Origin: Campylorhamphus procurvoides
Taxonomy: Eukaryota > Chordata > Aves > Passeriformes > Dendrocolaptidae
DNA length: 64,000 nucleotides
Reading direction: 5' to 3'
NCBI GenBank assembly: GCA_013396655.1
Contig: WBMV01005161.1
Location: 1 to 64,000, forward strand
A program made the translations under genes and the position numbers. The notes below the pieces were generated by a model. That model saw only the letters and a list, made by a program, of their open reading frames with translations. It did not search any database and was not told where the DNA came from. Shown here piece by piece: positions 28,501-37,800 of the stretch; the stretch's first letter is position 1, and each line of letters starts with the position of its first letter.

Positions 28501-31500
28501 TCATTATACATTTATAGGCACAGTGAGTAAAAAGATTCTACCAAGATAGCCAAACTAAAGCAAACTTAATTTTCAGTATTTTCTAACTCCACCATATACC
28601 ACCACAGTTTGTCACACTTTGTGAGGAAATTATCATGAGAAGATCCCCATTTCGACTCAAAGGATAAGTGACCTGCAAATGTCCAGCCTCCCTATGACAC
28701 TTACTATCAGCTACTTTTCCAAGCCTTCAAAGAAGTTGTCATACCAGCTATATTCCTGGTATATTCCAGAGTAAGTAATTTTCAGCATAGTTTACACAGG
28801 GACTGTTTCAGGAAAGTGAACACTACTAACGAAGGAGACATACTGGTAGTTCTGTGGAACCTGAATGGCAAATTAATCATTATTCCTGGCTTACACAGCC
28901 ACACGAAAGCTATAAAAAACAGTTAACAGACTTCAACTCTCCTGATAATATACTGAGCTAAGGATAAAAGGGTTGAAAGACTACATTTTCTACTGAAATT
29001 TCTTCCAAAGGCATGACAGTTGTGCATGGAGAAGGAAATCTTTTCCAGCAGATTCCCATCAAACCATGATAACAGTAAAACTGCAGGAGGGACAGTTAAG
29101 TCAGCAGCGTACTCACTCTATCACACCTGCCTCAGGAACTCTGCGCTCCACCTGAGAAGTAGCAAAACAGTGCACAGTGAATATTAAATATCTAAGTACC
29201 TGGCACACTCTAGTCAAACAGAACCAAAGGTCATCTCTAGTGACTCTATACACGCAAACATTAATAAGCCACTGAGAGTGATTGCTCTGAACAATCCTTG
29301 AGCAGTAACAACCCACCCACTCCCTCCATGCCACAGAAACTCTCAAATGCAGCTATCATTGCAGGCTGATTTTTAATAATCAACTGCCCCCTAAAGGGCA
29401 TTGATTATTTGGATTATTATAATACTTGCTATTTATCAACTGCAACCAAGAAATATTTTATCCTTACACTTATTAAAATAACTTTACATAGTTATGTAAA
29501 GTTAGGAGGGATGAACAAGCCCAGGCCTCAGTCTGTGCAAAACAAGAGAAACTAGATATAGCAGGAGCTGACAGTGTGAAACGGTCTGCACATCTGAGAT
29601 AGCTGCATTTTGTTAAAACAGAAAACAGAGTAGTTTAATCCAGCCTTGGCTATTATTTTGGTTGCCTCAGGGATTTATGCCTCTTTTCTCTGAGCTCAGT
29701 GGAGTACTGGGATGCAAGGAGGTACTGCACTGAGCCAGCAAGAGAATCAAAATATAATACTATATAGATGCCAGAGAGAAAGAAGAATCTTTCCAGACCA
29801 TCTTCACTGCTTCCAAGCCTTTGACATAAGTTTAGCTTAGAAAGAAGTGGTCATGATTTTTTTTTCCCAAGGAAGGAACTGCCTTCTTTATGTAAGAAGC
29901 ACAATATTCTTCATCTGCTAATGGGACATAAAGTCTATAAAACAAATCCCATGCTCTTTCCCTCCATGCTTAGGACATTGCATCATTCTGAAAATTTAGG
30001 AGATCATATTCTTTTGTCTCCCTGAAAAGAAACACTAGTTATGAACAAGCTAAATAGAGGAACGGTAACTTTCAGTCTGCCATATATGCAAGGCAGTTGC
30101 AAATTCTGCTTTGTAAGTTGAGCTCAGTTGAGTTTTTAATTGTTTTTAAACAACAGACTATATTCTCAAATACCTTTTATCCTTTTTATCACTTGAAGTT
30201 TAATAATAGATGATAATTCTCCTAGTTACTGTGTAATTTTTACCTCTGCTGGCTTTTCAAAGACAAATTGCTTTTGAGTGTGAGGCTGATCTTTCCTCAT
30301 CCACACCGGTCTGGCACCTGGAGGGGCAAGGCTGCTCACCACAGGTGCCTTCGGTACTAAGCAAAGGGAGAAAAAAAAGAAGGATCACATGAAATAGAAC
30401 ATCACCACAGAAAAAATACAATTAGGGAGAATTTACAAAATCATTCCTTGGAGCAGTCTCCTCTGCTTGGCAGAGACTCCAGAAAACAGCCAAACTTACA
30501 CTATTTAAGAGTTAAAATTGCACAGGAACTGAAATTTTTTTAATCTATTTGTAACTCATACATGAAGATGAAAGCAAACTTTTATTAGAAAGGATGACAT
30601 CTAGAACCTTTCAGTTCTACAACAAACACCTATGACATCCCAGTAGAAACTGTCCCATGCGGCTAACCCGCTTCTCTCTGTATTTTTTTTTTTTAAAAAG
30701 AGAAAAATACTTTTATTTAAACAGTACTTTTAAACTCTGGAGAAAGTATGGCAGAGCATCTCAGGCGTACCATTTCATGTGTTTTATTTACACATGCAAA
30801 CAGGCTTTAAAAGTGGCCTGAAACAAAGTTTTCACTCTGTATAATTCATAATGTGGGAAAAATACCTTTTTTAAAAATCCCCTTAGGAACAGGTGGAATG
30901 AAATGCACCCATTACAGAAAACGTACAGGCCACAACACACACAAGTCAAAATAGTTGGCTGTGTTTTTTCATGATTATAAAAAATCAGCTTGCCTGGGAT
31001 GCTCGGTGTGCGGCGATACGGGAGCTTTATTAGAACTGCAATCAGGTGAATTGTGAATATAGCGTTTCGAGCACGTACACAGAAACAAACTTATCCCTCT
31101 TGCAAGCCTGGAAACTACAAAGTGCCGTCCTGCCTCTGCACTCTTTGGTTTTAGTGTTTGTTAAAAGCCCTGCGATGTTAACTCCGGCCTTTTCAAGCAG
31201 CTCTCCTTACTCTGCAGTGGTTCCACCGTCAAGAGCTAACCGAAGGCACATACTGTGTCCTCTGAATACGCCGACACTAATGATTCCTACACCAGGCAGC
31301 TCCACCCCGTGTAACACCAGGCGGGCATTACCCGGGTGCGGGTGGATGCCCGCGTTCCGCCCCCGCGGCACACACACCCTTCGCTCCGGGAGCGGGGCCG
31401 GGAGCGGGGCCGGGAGCGGGGCCGGGAGCGGGGCCGGGAGCGGGGCCGGGAGCGGGGCCGGGAGCCACCCCCGCAGCCCTCCTTACTGCGCTGCTCTCCT

Positions 31501-31573
31501 TACCTGCGGGCCCGCCCGCCCTGCTGCCGGCCCAGCCGCCCTGCACTCGGGCCCGCCGCCGCCGCTCCGACAT
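13507..31573 (-). CDS. ALKBH3: ALKBH3, alpha-ketoglutarate-dependent DNA/RNA dioxygenase (complete, 9 coding exons)
   Basis: ALKBH3 is an AlkB-family Fe(II)/2-oxoglutarate dioxygenase that removes 1-methyladenine and 3-methylcytosine from single-stranded DNA and RNA. In mammals it works with the ASCC3 helicase in the nucleus. Coding exons in transcript order: 31504-31573, 30244-30356, 29117-29151, 28128-28175, 26487-26590, 25177-25265, 22108-22317, 14122-14220, 13507-13599. They splice in phase to 286 codons, the length of the human protein. Iron ligands fall at His191 and Asp193 (WHSDDEP) and His257. The 2-oxoglutarate arginines fall at Arg269 and Arg275, the same numbers as in human. Residues 1-60 are diverged and probably disordered; the catalytic half is very conserved. 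All introns are GT-AG. The start was chosen on homology (MSERRRRARVQG) and has G at -3. An in-frame ATG at 31,669 would add 32 residues, with no stop between, but lies in repetitive promoter sequence. Confidence 0.98.
13600..14121 (-). other. ALKBH3 intron 8 (522 bp)
   Basis: GT-AG intron with no recognisable repeat or gene. It holds an A-rich run near 13,619-13,640. Confidence 0.9.
14122..14220 (-). CDS. ALKBH3: ALKBH3 coding exon 8
   Basis: The exon has 33 codons, residues 224-256, reading EENGDYTYVERLKIPLDHGT and then the MMEGATQEDWQ strand. It supplies part of the jelly-roll core just before the second metal histidine. The acceptor is TTTTTAG and the donor GTAAGA. It follows the largest intron of the gene. 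Confidence 0.97.
14221..22107 (-). other. ALKBH3 intron 7 (7.9 kb)
   Basis: The largest intron of the gene. It contains a 35-bp tandem duplication (18,983-19,052), a block that is purine-rich on the ALKBH3 sense strand (about 17,650-18,200) and a possible very old repeat remnant near 14,385-14,460. No coding sequence was recognised on either strand; ORFs of 60-105 codons here have no motifs. Confidence 0.85.
18983..19052. repeat. 35-bp tandem duplication (2 copies, 1 mismatch)
   Basis: Two adjacent 35-bp copies begin AGAAACCAGATCACT and differ at one position (A/G). They lie in ALKBH3 intron 7. With one substitution between copies, the duplication is relatively recent. Confidence 0.97.
22108..22317 (-). 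CDS. ALKBH3: ALKBH3 coding exon 7 (catalytic core)
   Basis: The exon has 70 codons, residues 154-223. It carries NSLLCNLYRNEKDSVDW and the iron-binding HxD motif, His191-Ser-Asp193, followed by IASLSFGATRTFEMR. This stretch is nearly identical to the human protein as I recall it. The acceptor is TTTGCAG and the donor GTGAGT. A frame that reads through the donor explains an apparent longer ORF. Confidence 0.99.
22318..25176 (-). other. ALKBH3 intron 6 (2.9 kb)
   Basis: Intronic sequence with an A-run at 22,940-22,951. No repeat or coding segment was recognised. Confidence 0.85.
25177..25265 (-). CDS. ALKBH3: ALKBH3 coding exon 6
   Basis: The exon encodes residues 124-153 with EPRLTSWYGELPYTYSRITM, the nucleotide-recognition segment, ending in QPNPN. 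The acceptor is TTTTTTCAG. The donor GTATGT is weaker than at the other exons but still canonical. Confidence 0.97.
25266..26486 (-). other. ALKBH3 intron 5 (1.2 kb)
   Basis: Ordinary AT-rich intron; nothing further seen. Confidence 0.85.
26487..26590 (-). CDS. ALKBH3: ALKBH3 coding exon 5
   Basis: The exon encodes residues 89-123, including IPGFIDSEQADWMFEQL and DIPWGQRTHIRH, the conserved first helices of the AlkB fold. The donor is GTAAGG. The open frame continues past the donor into the intron, which explains a longer apparent ORF at this place. Confidence 0.97.
26591..28127 (-). other. ALKBH3 intron 4 (1.5 kb)
   Basis: Ordinary AT-rich intron, especially A/T-rich between 27,400 and 27,560; nothing further seen. 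Confidence 0.85.
28128..28175 (-). CDS. ALKBH3: ALKBH3 coding exon 4 (48-nt small exon)
   Basis: The exon completes Asp73 and encodes KPGVYELSKGPTGIS, matching the human REGVYEISLSPTGVS segment at the start of the dioxygenase fold. The acceptor is CCTCAG and the donor GTAAGT. The reading phase is split on both sides. Confidence 0.95.
28176..29116 (-). other. ALKBH3 intron 3 (0.94 kb)
   Basis: Intronic; no repeat or gene recognised. Confidence 0.85.
29117..29151 (-). CDS. ALKBH3: ALKBH3 coding exon 3 (35-nt small exon)
   Basis: The exon encodes VERRVPEAGVI and two bases of the next codon, matching human VVRRAPEPRVI. The acceptor is TCTCAG and the donor GTGAGT. It is short enough to be missed by automated prediction, but its phase fits both neighbours. 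Confidence 0.93.
29152..30243 (-). other. ALKBH3 intron 2 (1.1 kb)
   Basis: Intronic; no repeat or gene recognised. Confidence 0.85.
30244..30356 (-). CDS. ALKBH3: ALKBH3 coding exon 2
   Basis: The acceptor is preceded by a long pyrimidine tract and reads TTAG|TACC; the donor is GAG|GTAAAA. The exon encodes residues 24-61, a proline-rich linker that ends in KQFVFEKPAE, matching the human REFVFKEPQQ segment. The linker itself is poorly conserved, as expected for the disordered N-terminal part. Confidence 0.93.
30357..31503 (-). other. ALKBH3 intron 1 (1.1 kb)
   Basis: The 5' end of the intron is inside the CpG island and holds a 12-bp GC-rich tandem repeat (31,386-31,465). The rest is AT-rich, with a T-run at 30,683-30,694. 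Confidence 0.88.
31386..31465. repeat. 12-bp GC-rich tandem repeat (six copies plus partial)
   Basis: The unit CCGGGAGCGGGG repeats six times without error from 31,386 to 31,457 and is followed by an 8-base partial copy. It lies 38 bases downstream of the ALKBH3 exon 1 donor. Each unit carries a G3 and a G4 run on the plus strand, the template strand for ALKBH3, so G-quadruplex formation is plausible. Because 12 is a multiple of three, the repeat also produces artificial Ser-Gly-Ala-Gly style ORFs. Confidence 0.98.
31504..31573 (-). CDS. ALKBH3: ALKBH3 coding exon 1
   Basis: This exon encodes the basic N-terminus, beginning MSERRRRARVQG, which closely matches the human start. It holds 23 codons plus one base (phase 1). 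The donor reads CAG|GTAAGG. The exon lies inside a CpG island, and a 12-bp tandem repeat begins about 38 bases into the following intron. Confidence 0.95.
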
Positions 31574-31602
31574 CCCGCACACCGCGCGGGGCACGGGCAC
31601 TG

Positions 31603-31680
31603 CCCGGCCCAGCACAGGGAACAGGGACCGGCCCGGCACAGGGCACAAGGACCTAGCCCGGCCCCGCACAGGGTACAGGC
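31603..31680. repeat. Imperfect tandem repeat in ALKBH3 promoter
   Basis: Three imperfect copies share the core CACAGGG (at 31,613, 31,637 and 31,667; spacing 24 and 30) with CCGGCC-type flanks. They sit 30-110 bases upstream of the ALKBH3 start codon, in the likely 5' UTR or core promoter. Confidence 0.7.
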
Positions 31681-32383
31681 CCCGCCCGTCCCGCCGAGCC
31701 TGCGCCCGGGCCCCGCTGGCCCCGCTCGGGCCGGCGCTCCGCCCTCCGCCGGGGCAGGGCCTAAGTTAAAGGGTCCGGCTCCCTGCGAGCCCCGGAGCAG
31801 ACCCCGCCTCGGCTCCCACCCTGCTCTTGCCGTCGCAAGGAGGGACAGCAGAGCGTGTCCCGGCCCTTTGGCGGCGCTGGCAGCCCTGGGAGCAGAGGTG
31901 CAGCGGACAAGGCTGGTGCCCAGAGGAAAGCCCCTCCTGCTGTCTCCTCCCCGGTGCCCAGCATATTCCCAGGCACAGGGGCAGCCGCTGAATGCACCTT
32001 ACCTCCATCACGAAGGTGAACAGACATTCAAAATCGAAGTTAAGGCAATTTAAGTTAAACTTTAAGTAAAATTTAGGTAGAAACTTAGGTTAGTGATTCT
32101 CTGCTGCAGCTTAGAAAATAAAATACCTGAGAGGAAGTGGAAGAGGGAACCCGAAGTTTATCCTGCCAGCACCACACACAGGCTCGAGAACCCCCAGTAC
32201 TGGGGCACTCCTCCCTCCGTGCCAACTGGATGTGCACACTGTTCCCTCACATACCTTTCCAAACACCTTCAATACTTAGAAAACTGTTATTTGGAAATAG
32301 TTGTTTCTTTTTAATAGCTTAATTAACAGCTCTGACAAAATGTATTTTGTGTTCCAGTGATTTTAATACCAGCACTGTAAAAT

Positions 32384-32957
32384 CATAGAATATCCGAAGT
32401 AAAAAGGAAGTCCAGCTCCTAGCTGTGCACTGGACAGCCTCAAAAACCACACTATGTGCTTGGGAGTGTTGTCCAAACGCTTCTTGAACTTCAGGCTTGC
32501 CGCTGTGACCACTTCCCTGGGCAGACTGTTCCAGTGCCCAACCACCCTCTCGGCAAAGAATGTTTTTCTAATATCCAACCTAAACATCCCCTGACACAAC
32601 TTCAGGACATTTCCTTCGGTCCTGTCACTGGTCACCACAGAGCAGAGATTGGTACCTGCCCCTCCTCTTCCCCTCATGAGGAAGTTGTAACTGCAATGAG
32701 GTCTCCCCTCAGTCTCCTCTTCTGCAGGCTGAACAGACCAAGTGACCTCAGCCACTCCTGATACGGCTTCCCCTCAAGGCCCTTCACCATCTTCATTGAC
32801 CTCGTGTGGACACTCTCTAAGAGCTCAGTATCTTTCTTACATTGTGATGTCCCAAACTGCACACAGTACTCAGGGTGAGGCCACCCCAGTGCAGAGCAGA
32901 GCAGGACAATCCCCTCCCCTCAACTCGCTGGTGATGCTTTGCCTGATGCCCCCCAGA
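32384..32957 (-). mobile_element. CR1 non-LTR retrotransposon, 5'-truncated copy
   Basis: The minus strand encodes recognisable C-terminal CR1 ORF2 reverse-transcriptase sequence. RRLRGDLIA lies near 32,690, in the frame that is open over 32,674-32,862. SDRTEGN and RLDIRKTFFAERVV lie in a second frame, open over 32,363-32,755. The two parts are in different frames, so the copy carries at least one frameshift and is inactive. The 3' end carries ATTCTATG (plus-strand 32,384-32,391), the CR1 terminal repeat. The element lies between the HSD17B12 poly(A) site and the ALKBH3 promoter, with no obvious target-site duplication, as is usual for CR1. The 5' boundary is approximate. Confidence 0.93.
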
Positions 32958-33111
32958 CAGGGAGCAGATAACAGCCAGGAAACCATATTAATAAAAGCTT
33001 TGGTTTTGGCATGTACAAGTACAGTAATTTTCACTGTGCTATTATACATGATAAAGGACAATCAGGCACATGAATGTACAGGCATTTTAAAGAAAAAAAC
33101 AACACATTAAA

Positions 33112-34716
33112 GTCTCAGAGTAATTGCCATTTTATTTGTTTTACAAAGTCAAAAACATACAGATTCTTTAGTCCAATGCTTCCACATCAGATCCAGAGCA
33201 AACCGAGTCATGTGCTCTTACAGAACTAATATCACTGACTTCACCATCCCTGTTCAAAAAAATTAAGAAAACTATGGGATAGGATCTGCATCTCGGATTT
33301 GATCAGCACCATTGCATCGGTATTCAGGTTTTTTCAATGTACAGAAATGTTAGCCCCAAATCAGGTCTCAGAGCAACACGTCTTACTTCAAAATCAGAGC
33401 TTGAAATTACTCTTTGAAGGACAAAAAACAATCACCCCTCTTCAACCACAGAAAGTCAACACATTAACAGTGGTAGCTGCATGCAGTTTCATTTGCCTTG
33501 CAAGTTTTATACATTTTATTTTTTAAAAAAAGGAATGTTAGAGACCAAAATCTTTAAATAAAGAGCAAGTAAATACAGAAGACAGTAGTGCAGGCTTCTC
33601 ACAGGTACTCTGATCCCTGTGTCCTGGAGTCAGGTAACTTGAGCCTCAGTGGAGGCTCAAGAACAGAACAGAACCATGAAACAAATCAGTTAATTTTAAC
33701 ATGATTAAATTAAAAATGTTCTACATTTAAAGAAGTTTACTGGTTCTCATTTTTAAAGCTGTCTAAATATTCAGGATTCACATTTCAAAGGGCCTCACCA
33801 AAAAGACAGACTGATACATACTTCAAAAAGAATTTAACAACCGTTGCTAACAAAGGGAGTTAACTCATTTCAAGCTCTGCATTTAAAGTTCCCATAATCT
33901 TTTACATAGCAACCAGCACGTAACATGTAACTTGTGACATTTATCTACATTGTGTTATCACCACCTATTACAAAGAGCAGGCACTGAACTTTTAAAAATG
34001 TTATTACAAATTGTGAAGATTACATATTACTGAAAAGTTAGAATCCATAACCAAGACCCAAGAATTTAGCTGCTTTTTGCAATGTTATCTTATGTGTATA
34101 TTTATAGATGAGCTATTACACTTATTCTGGTTTTTGGCCCATTTCCCTCAAGTTCATAACCCAAAAAATTACACTGGACCATGTGAGCAGGGGAGCACTC
34201 ATGAGCGGGCTGACAGTGCAGAATCCTTTCAAGTATGCAAAACCTGAGCCGAGAAAGAGGTCAATACTCTGGAAATAGTGCTAGGTTGCCATTTTTAAAT
34301 AAATATGCTCCTTTCCCTCTCCTGCCCACCTGTCTGGGAATATGTGATAACAACTCTTTTTCTGCCGTTCACCCATGAGCACAATATACAGATGTGATGG
34401 ACACTATATAACCAAGATGTTCCTCAACAGCACAATGTCTGATCAAGTCCATGGAAGTATTTCTTAAAGCACAGTGCAATTTTAATTCAAAGCACTTCTC
34501 CCCTCATTAATATCTATGAACAAATAAAGCCTATCTTTAAATCAATATTAGAAGTCAACAGTCTTGTTTCACCTGTATCCTCAAAACAAGACTGTTTTGC
34601 TTGTTAGAAAGTACACCTACGATTGAAGATGTTTAAAACATTAGGCCTACTTGCTGCTGCAGCATGATACAGAACCTGCAAGAGTCCCAGGCTTCCAAGA
34701 TTAAATTGTCTCCAAC
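33112..34716 (-). other. HSD17B12: HSD17B12 3' UTR
   Basis: About 1.6 kb follows the HSD17B12 stop codon on the minus strand with no other recognisable coding sequence. It ends after a canonical AATAAA. An alternative AATAAA lies at plus-strand 33,515-33,520 and would give a shorter UTR. Confidence 0.75.
33131..33136 (-). terminator. HSD17B12 polyadenylation signal AATAAA
   Basis: AATAAA on the minus strand is followed 20-45 bases later by a GT/T-rich element (GTGTTG and a T run, plus-strand 33,088-33,110). Cleavage near 33,112 is expected. The CR1 copy begins about 150 bases beyond. Confidence 0.75.
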
Positions 34717-34821
34717 TTACTTCTCCTTCATTTTTTTCAAATAACGAGCCCGTATTTGTTTGTTTGTTTTCATTATTAAGTTACTGGCAGTAGATGTAGG
34801 TAGAAAAGAGAAGACCCATCC
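34717..34821 (-). CDS. HSD17B12: HSD17B12 terminal coding exon
   Basis: The exon has 34 codons plus TAA, beginning GWVFSFLP (a hydrophobic C-terminal segment) and ending RARYLKKMKEK. An AAAC-type run (three tandem AAAC units) encodes MKTNKQI. The acceptor follows a T-rich tract, TTTTTTTGTAG. It is separated from the previous exon by only 127 bp. Confidence 0.96.
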   Translation of the reverse strand, partial: GWVFSFLPTSTASNLIMKTNKQIRARYLKKMKEK

Positions 34822-37800
34822 CTACAAAAAAAAATAATTTAAAAAAAGGGGGTGAGGTCCCAGTATTTTACAGCCTGTACTAATTACTCTTTTTCCATAT
34901 TAAAGACAAAGGACATTCCAGAGCCTTACATTTTTCAAGGTGACTTACCATGAGTGCATGAGGTAGGTACCCGCTGGTCTGGGACTGCAGGCCTACTGTG
35001 CTCAAGGCAGATCTGACATATGTTTCAGGACTGGGCTTATCGAGGGTTGCCTTGCGGATTTTGGACATTTTTGTTGCCACATAATATGGTAGAACACTCT
35101 GCAGGTAGGAAAAATCACAATAAGCAGAGAATGCTTTCAGATTAACTTACAGATCCATCAAGGAACTAAAGTAATTGGAAATCAGATAACCTGTACACTG
35201 AATTCTGTCTTAAGCCAGCCTTATTTTCAATTCTAAAAATCACAATGGGATCACAAAAAACTTTCTTAATCAGACAACCTGTGGGTCATATTTGGACATA
35301 GTTCAGGGGTCTGTTGACAGTCAGCATGCCCAGATTGCAAGCATATGGTTGAGAAAAGCTGTTCTTACAATTTGCCTTGAAAGTACAAAACTTCATTCCA
35401 GTTGTTTAACAGAAAATGCTCTACTGTTGCTTCTCTGTAGTAACCCCCAAGTTTGCTTGGGAAGGAGACAAAGAACCCTGACTTTGTAGTAACCGCTCTG
35501 CAGTTTGGTACAGAGACAAACAGGAAAGCAAGAGGAGTCATGAGAAACAAAGAATACAAGGAGACTTGAAGCACTGAACACGTATCTCCAAACCAGGGCT
35601 CAGAGGACAGAGGACATTATCAGTACCAAACTGTAGGAGGTCAAGGACATAAGGAAGGATGAAGAAACAGAGCACAGCTTTTATAGCAATGTTTGGAAGC
35701 AACAGAAAAGCAATGCTGGGACTCAGAACTGCCCACAGTGGAACAGCAAGAGGAAGCAGCATGAGGTATATTGTCAGTGGAGGGATGTTGACAGCACAAA
35801 GGCATGTCTGTGGTAGGGCAAGACCTGGAGGATCCAAACCAACATTCCACCTATCCCCAGCTCATGCTACTGGAGAAGTAAAGGGAAATGCACATATACT
35901 TGTACAGTAGGAAACAATGCTCTTTCCTAATAGTCATAGTTTAGTCAATGCTTTCAACTTGTCCTCCATTTAGGCCTCTCAAAATGTAATCAAAAAAGCC
36001 CTGGTCTATAGCCACTTAAACAGATATTAAATGTACCATATCTCACAGGCTTAGAAAAGTTGGAACTTCACCAGCACTTCGAAAAGACCTCCTAAGACAC
36101 TGCTGGTGGCTCTGCTAGTGATTCAATACATACAGTCACTACTGCCCATCTAGTGAGTGCTATCATTGATGTACCTTTACAGCAGATACCTGAAAAGTGT
36201 GTGTCCACTTCTGCTACACTAATGGATCTCCAAATGAGCATATTACCTCAAAAGTCAGTATATTTGGGCAAGTTACAGTTTGTAAACCTGCTTCCCCATG
36301 TTAGTCTCTTAAAGAACAATGACCACACATGCTTGACCTCAGAAACATTTACTATCACGCTCTCAGCACCATAGCACAGGGGGATGCCTTCAGTTCTCAC
36401 TGACTGCTTATCTGTGCCATAGTTGCGCACATTTCAACAGGAATTTGACCACCACAAACAGGAAGCATTAGTATGTCTGCTCATTTCTTCACCTTAAGAG
36501 CATCAAAACCATGTCTTTCTCTCTATAAACAGGACTTTCAATAATATACTGCATGAGTCCACTTTCAAATGGAAAGGAAAAACATGGAAACCTAAATTTC
36601 AGAAGCGTAAGAAGCTACCATTGCTTTTAAAGTCACCAAAAGCTACAAATGCTTGGACAAGAAAACTACTCATTCTGTTACCATAACAGCACAGGTACCT
36701 CATTTCAGCTCCAGAATGTGAGCTGAAATATTTTTCAGATTACATTCTTCAACTGAATCTCTAAGTTTGGTGATTTTTAAAAATATTAAAATTCTAAGCT
36801 TCTTATTCACCACCAAATTAGATCTGCAACATCCCCACATTGAGTGGTAGAATAGTTATGATTTATTCTCTGTCGTCTTCTGCTCAAAACAGACTTCAAA
36901 AGTGAACTGCATTACCCTGTTAAGCCACTGGATAGCATGAAGGGGCAAACAACTATGCATGCGGATACCTGAAAAAGTAAGCAAAAGGTAGCAGTACTGC
37001 ATTCATCCACAGACTTCAAGGCACATAGAAGCTTAGGATTACACTCCTACATTTTTCTTCTCCCAAACATCACTCCAGAAACAAAAACACATGTATTTCA
37101 TTTCAGATACATTAGATTTATCATTTTCCTATTAACTGGGCCTTATTTTAACAGTTATCAAGAGGCCTGTTGAATCTATTTGGTTTTTCCCCCTTCTCCC
37201 TTCCCACAAGGAACTCAGACATTCATGAACCGTATCTAAAACTGGCATAACAGATTGAAATAAAAATTCACTGCCTAAAGTGTTTCAGCATTTCGCATTC
37301 AGAGAAATATAACCCACACTACCTGGAAAAATAACTGTTTTTATTCAGGAAAAGCCTAGCCTGCACTGCAGTACAATGTGTCCTGCTCACTTAAAAACAC
37401 TTGCTACTGCTTACAGCTCTAATGCATATTAAAATTGACTTAGAATTAGGTTCTTGAATATCACATGGATGTAAGAAGTCAGATCTCAAGTCCTGAACAG
37501 TCACATGACAGTAAGTCCCCCAAAATCAGAATAGCTTATATACACAATTTAATTATCTATTTTACCTTGCTTTTAAGAAATGAGAAAGACTTGAACTCTC
37601 AGACACTGCCAAAGAAGTTTCTTCCCGTTTGTTATGTGGGGAAAAGGAGAGTGGGGGACATAAAGGAGAAATGGAAGAATTGCATCAACCAAAGCTGACC
37701 TGTATGGAAAGCTAAAAGGCAAAGCTAAGGAGTTTTGCAGGAAGGAAGACAATGCCATTAGACCTCAGTTTGGTGACAGCACACTTTTGTGAATACCTGG

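Larger units (their letters stand above)
31320..31970 (-). promoter_or_regulatory. ALKBH3 CpG-island promoter
   Basis: GC- and CpG-dense sequence covers ALKBH3 coding exon 1 and extends about 400 bases upstream of its ATG. A GC box (CCCCGCCC, 31,679-31,686) is present and there is no convincing TATA element, typical of a housekeeping promoter. Imperfect repeats built on CACAGGG lie at 31,603-31,680. Long ORFs on both strands here (for example 31,046-32,053 plus) reflect the lack of stop codons in GC-rich DNA. Confidence 0.75.

Noticed and set aside
31046..32053. 335-codon plus-strand ORF over the ALKBH3 promoter
   Set aside because: It is antisense to ALKBH3 exon 1, its middle is the 12-bp GC repeat, and the residue content (Ala, Gly, Pro, Arg, Ser) is that of stop-poor CpG DNA. 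No motif or splice support. An antisense RNA (as with human ALKBH3-AS1) is possible but not shown.
32456..33110. Plus-strand ORFs of 101 and 122 codons
   Set aside because: They are antisense translations of the CR1 copy; the minus-strand reading contains the real CR1 reverse-transcriptase motifs.
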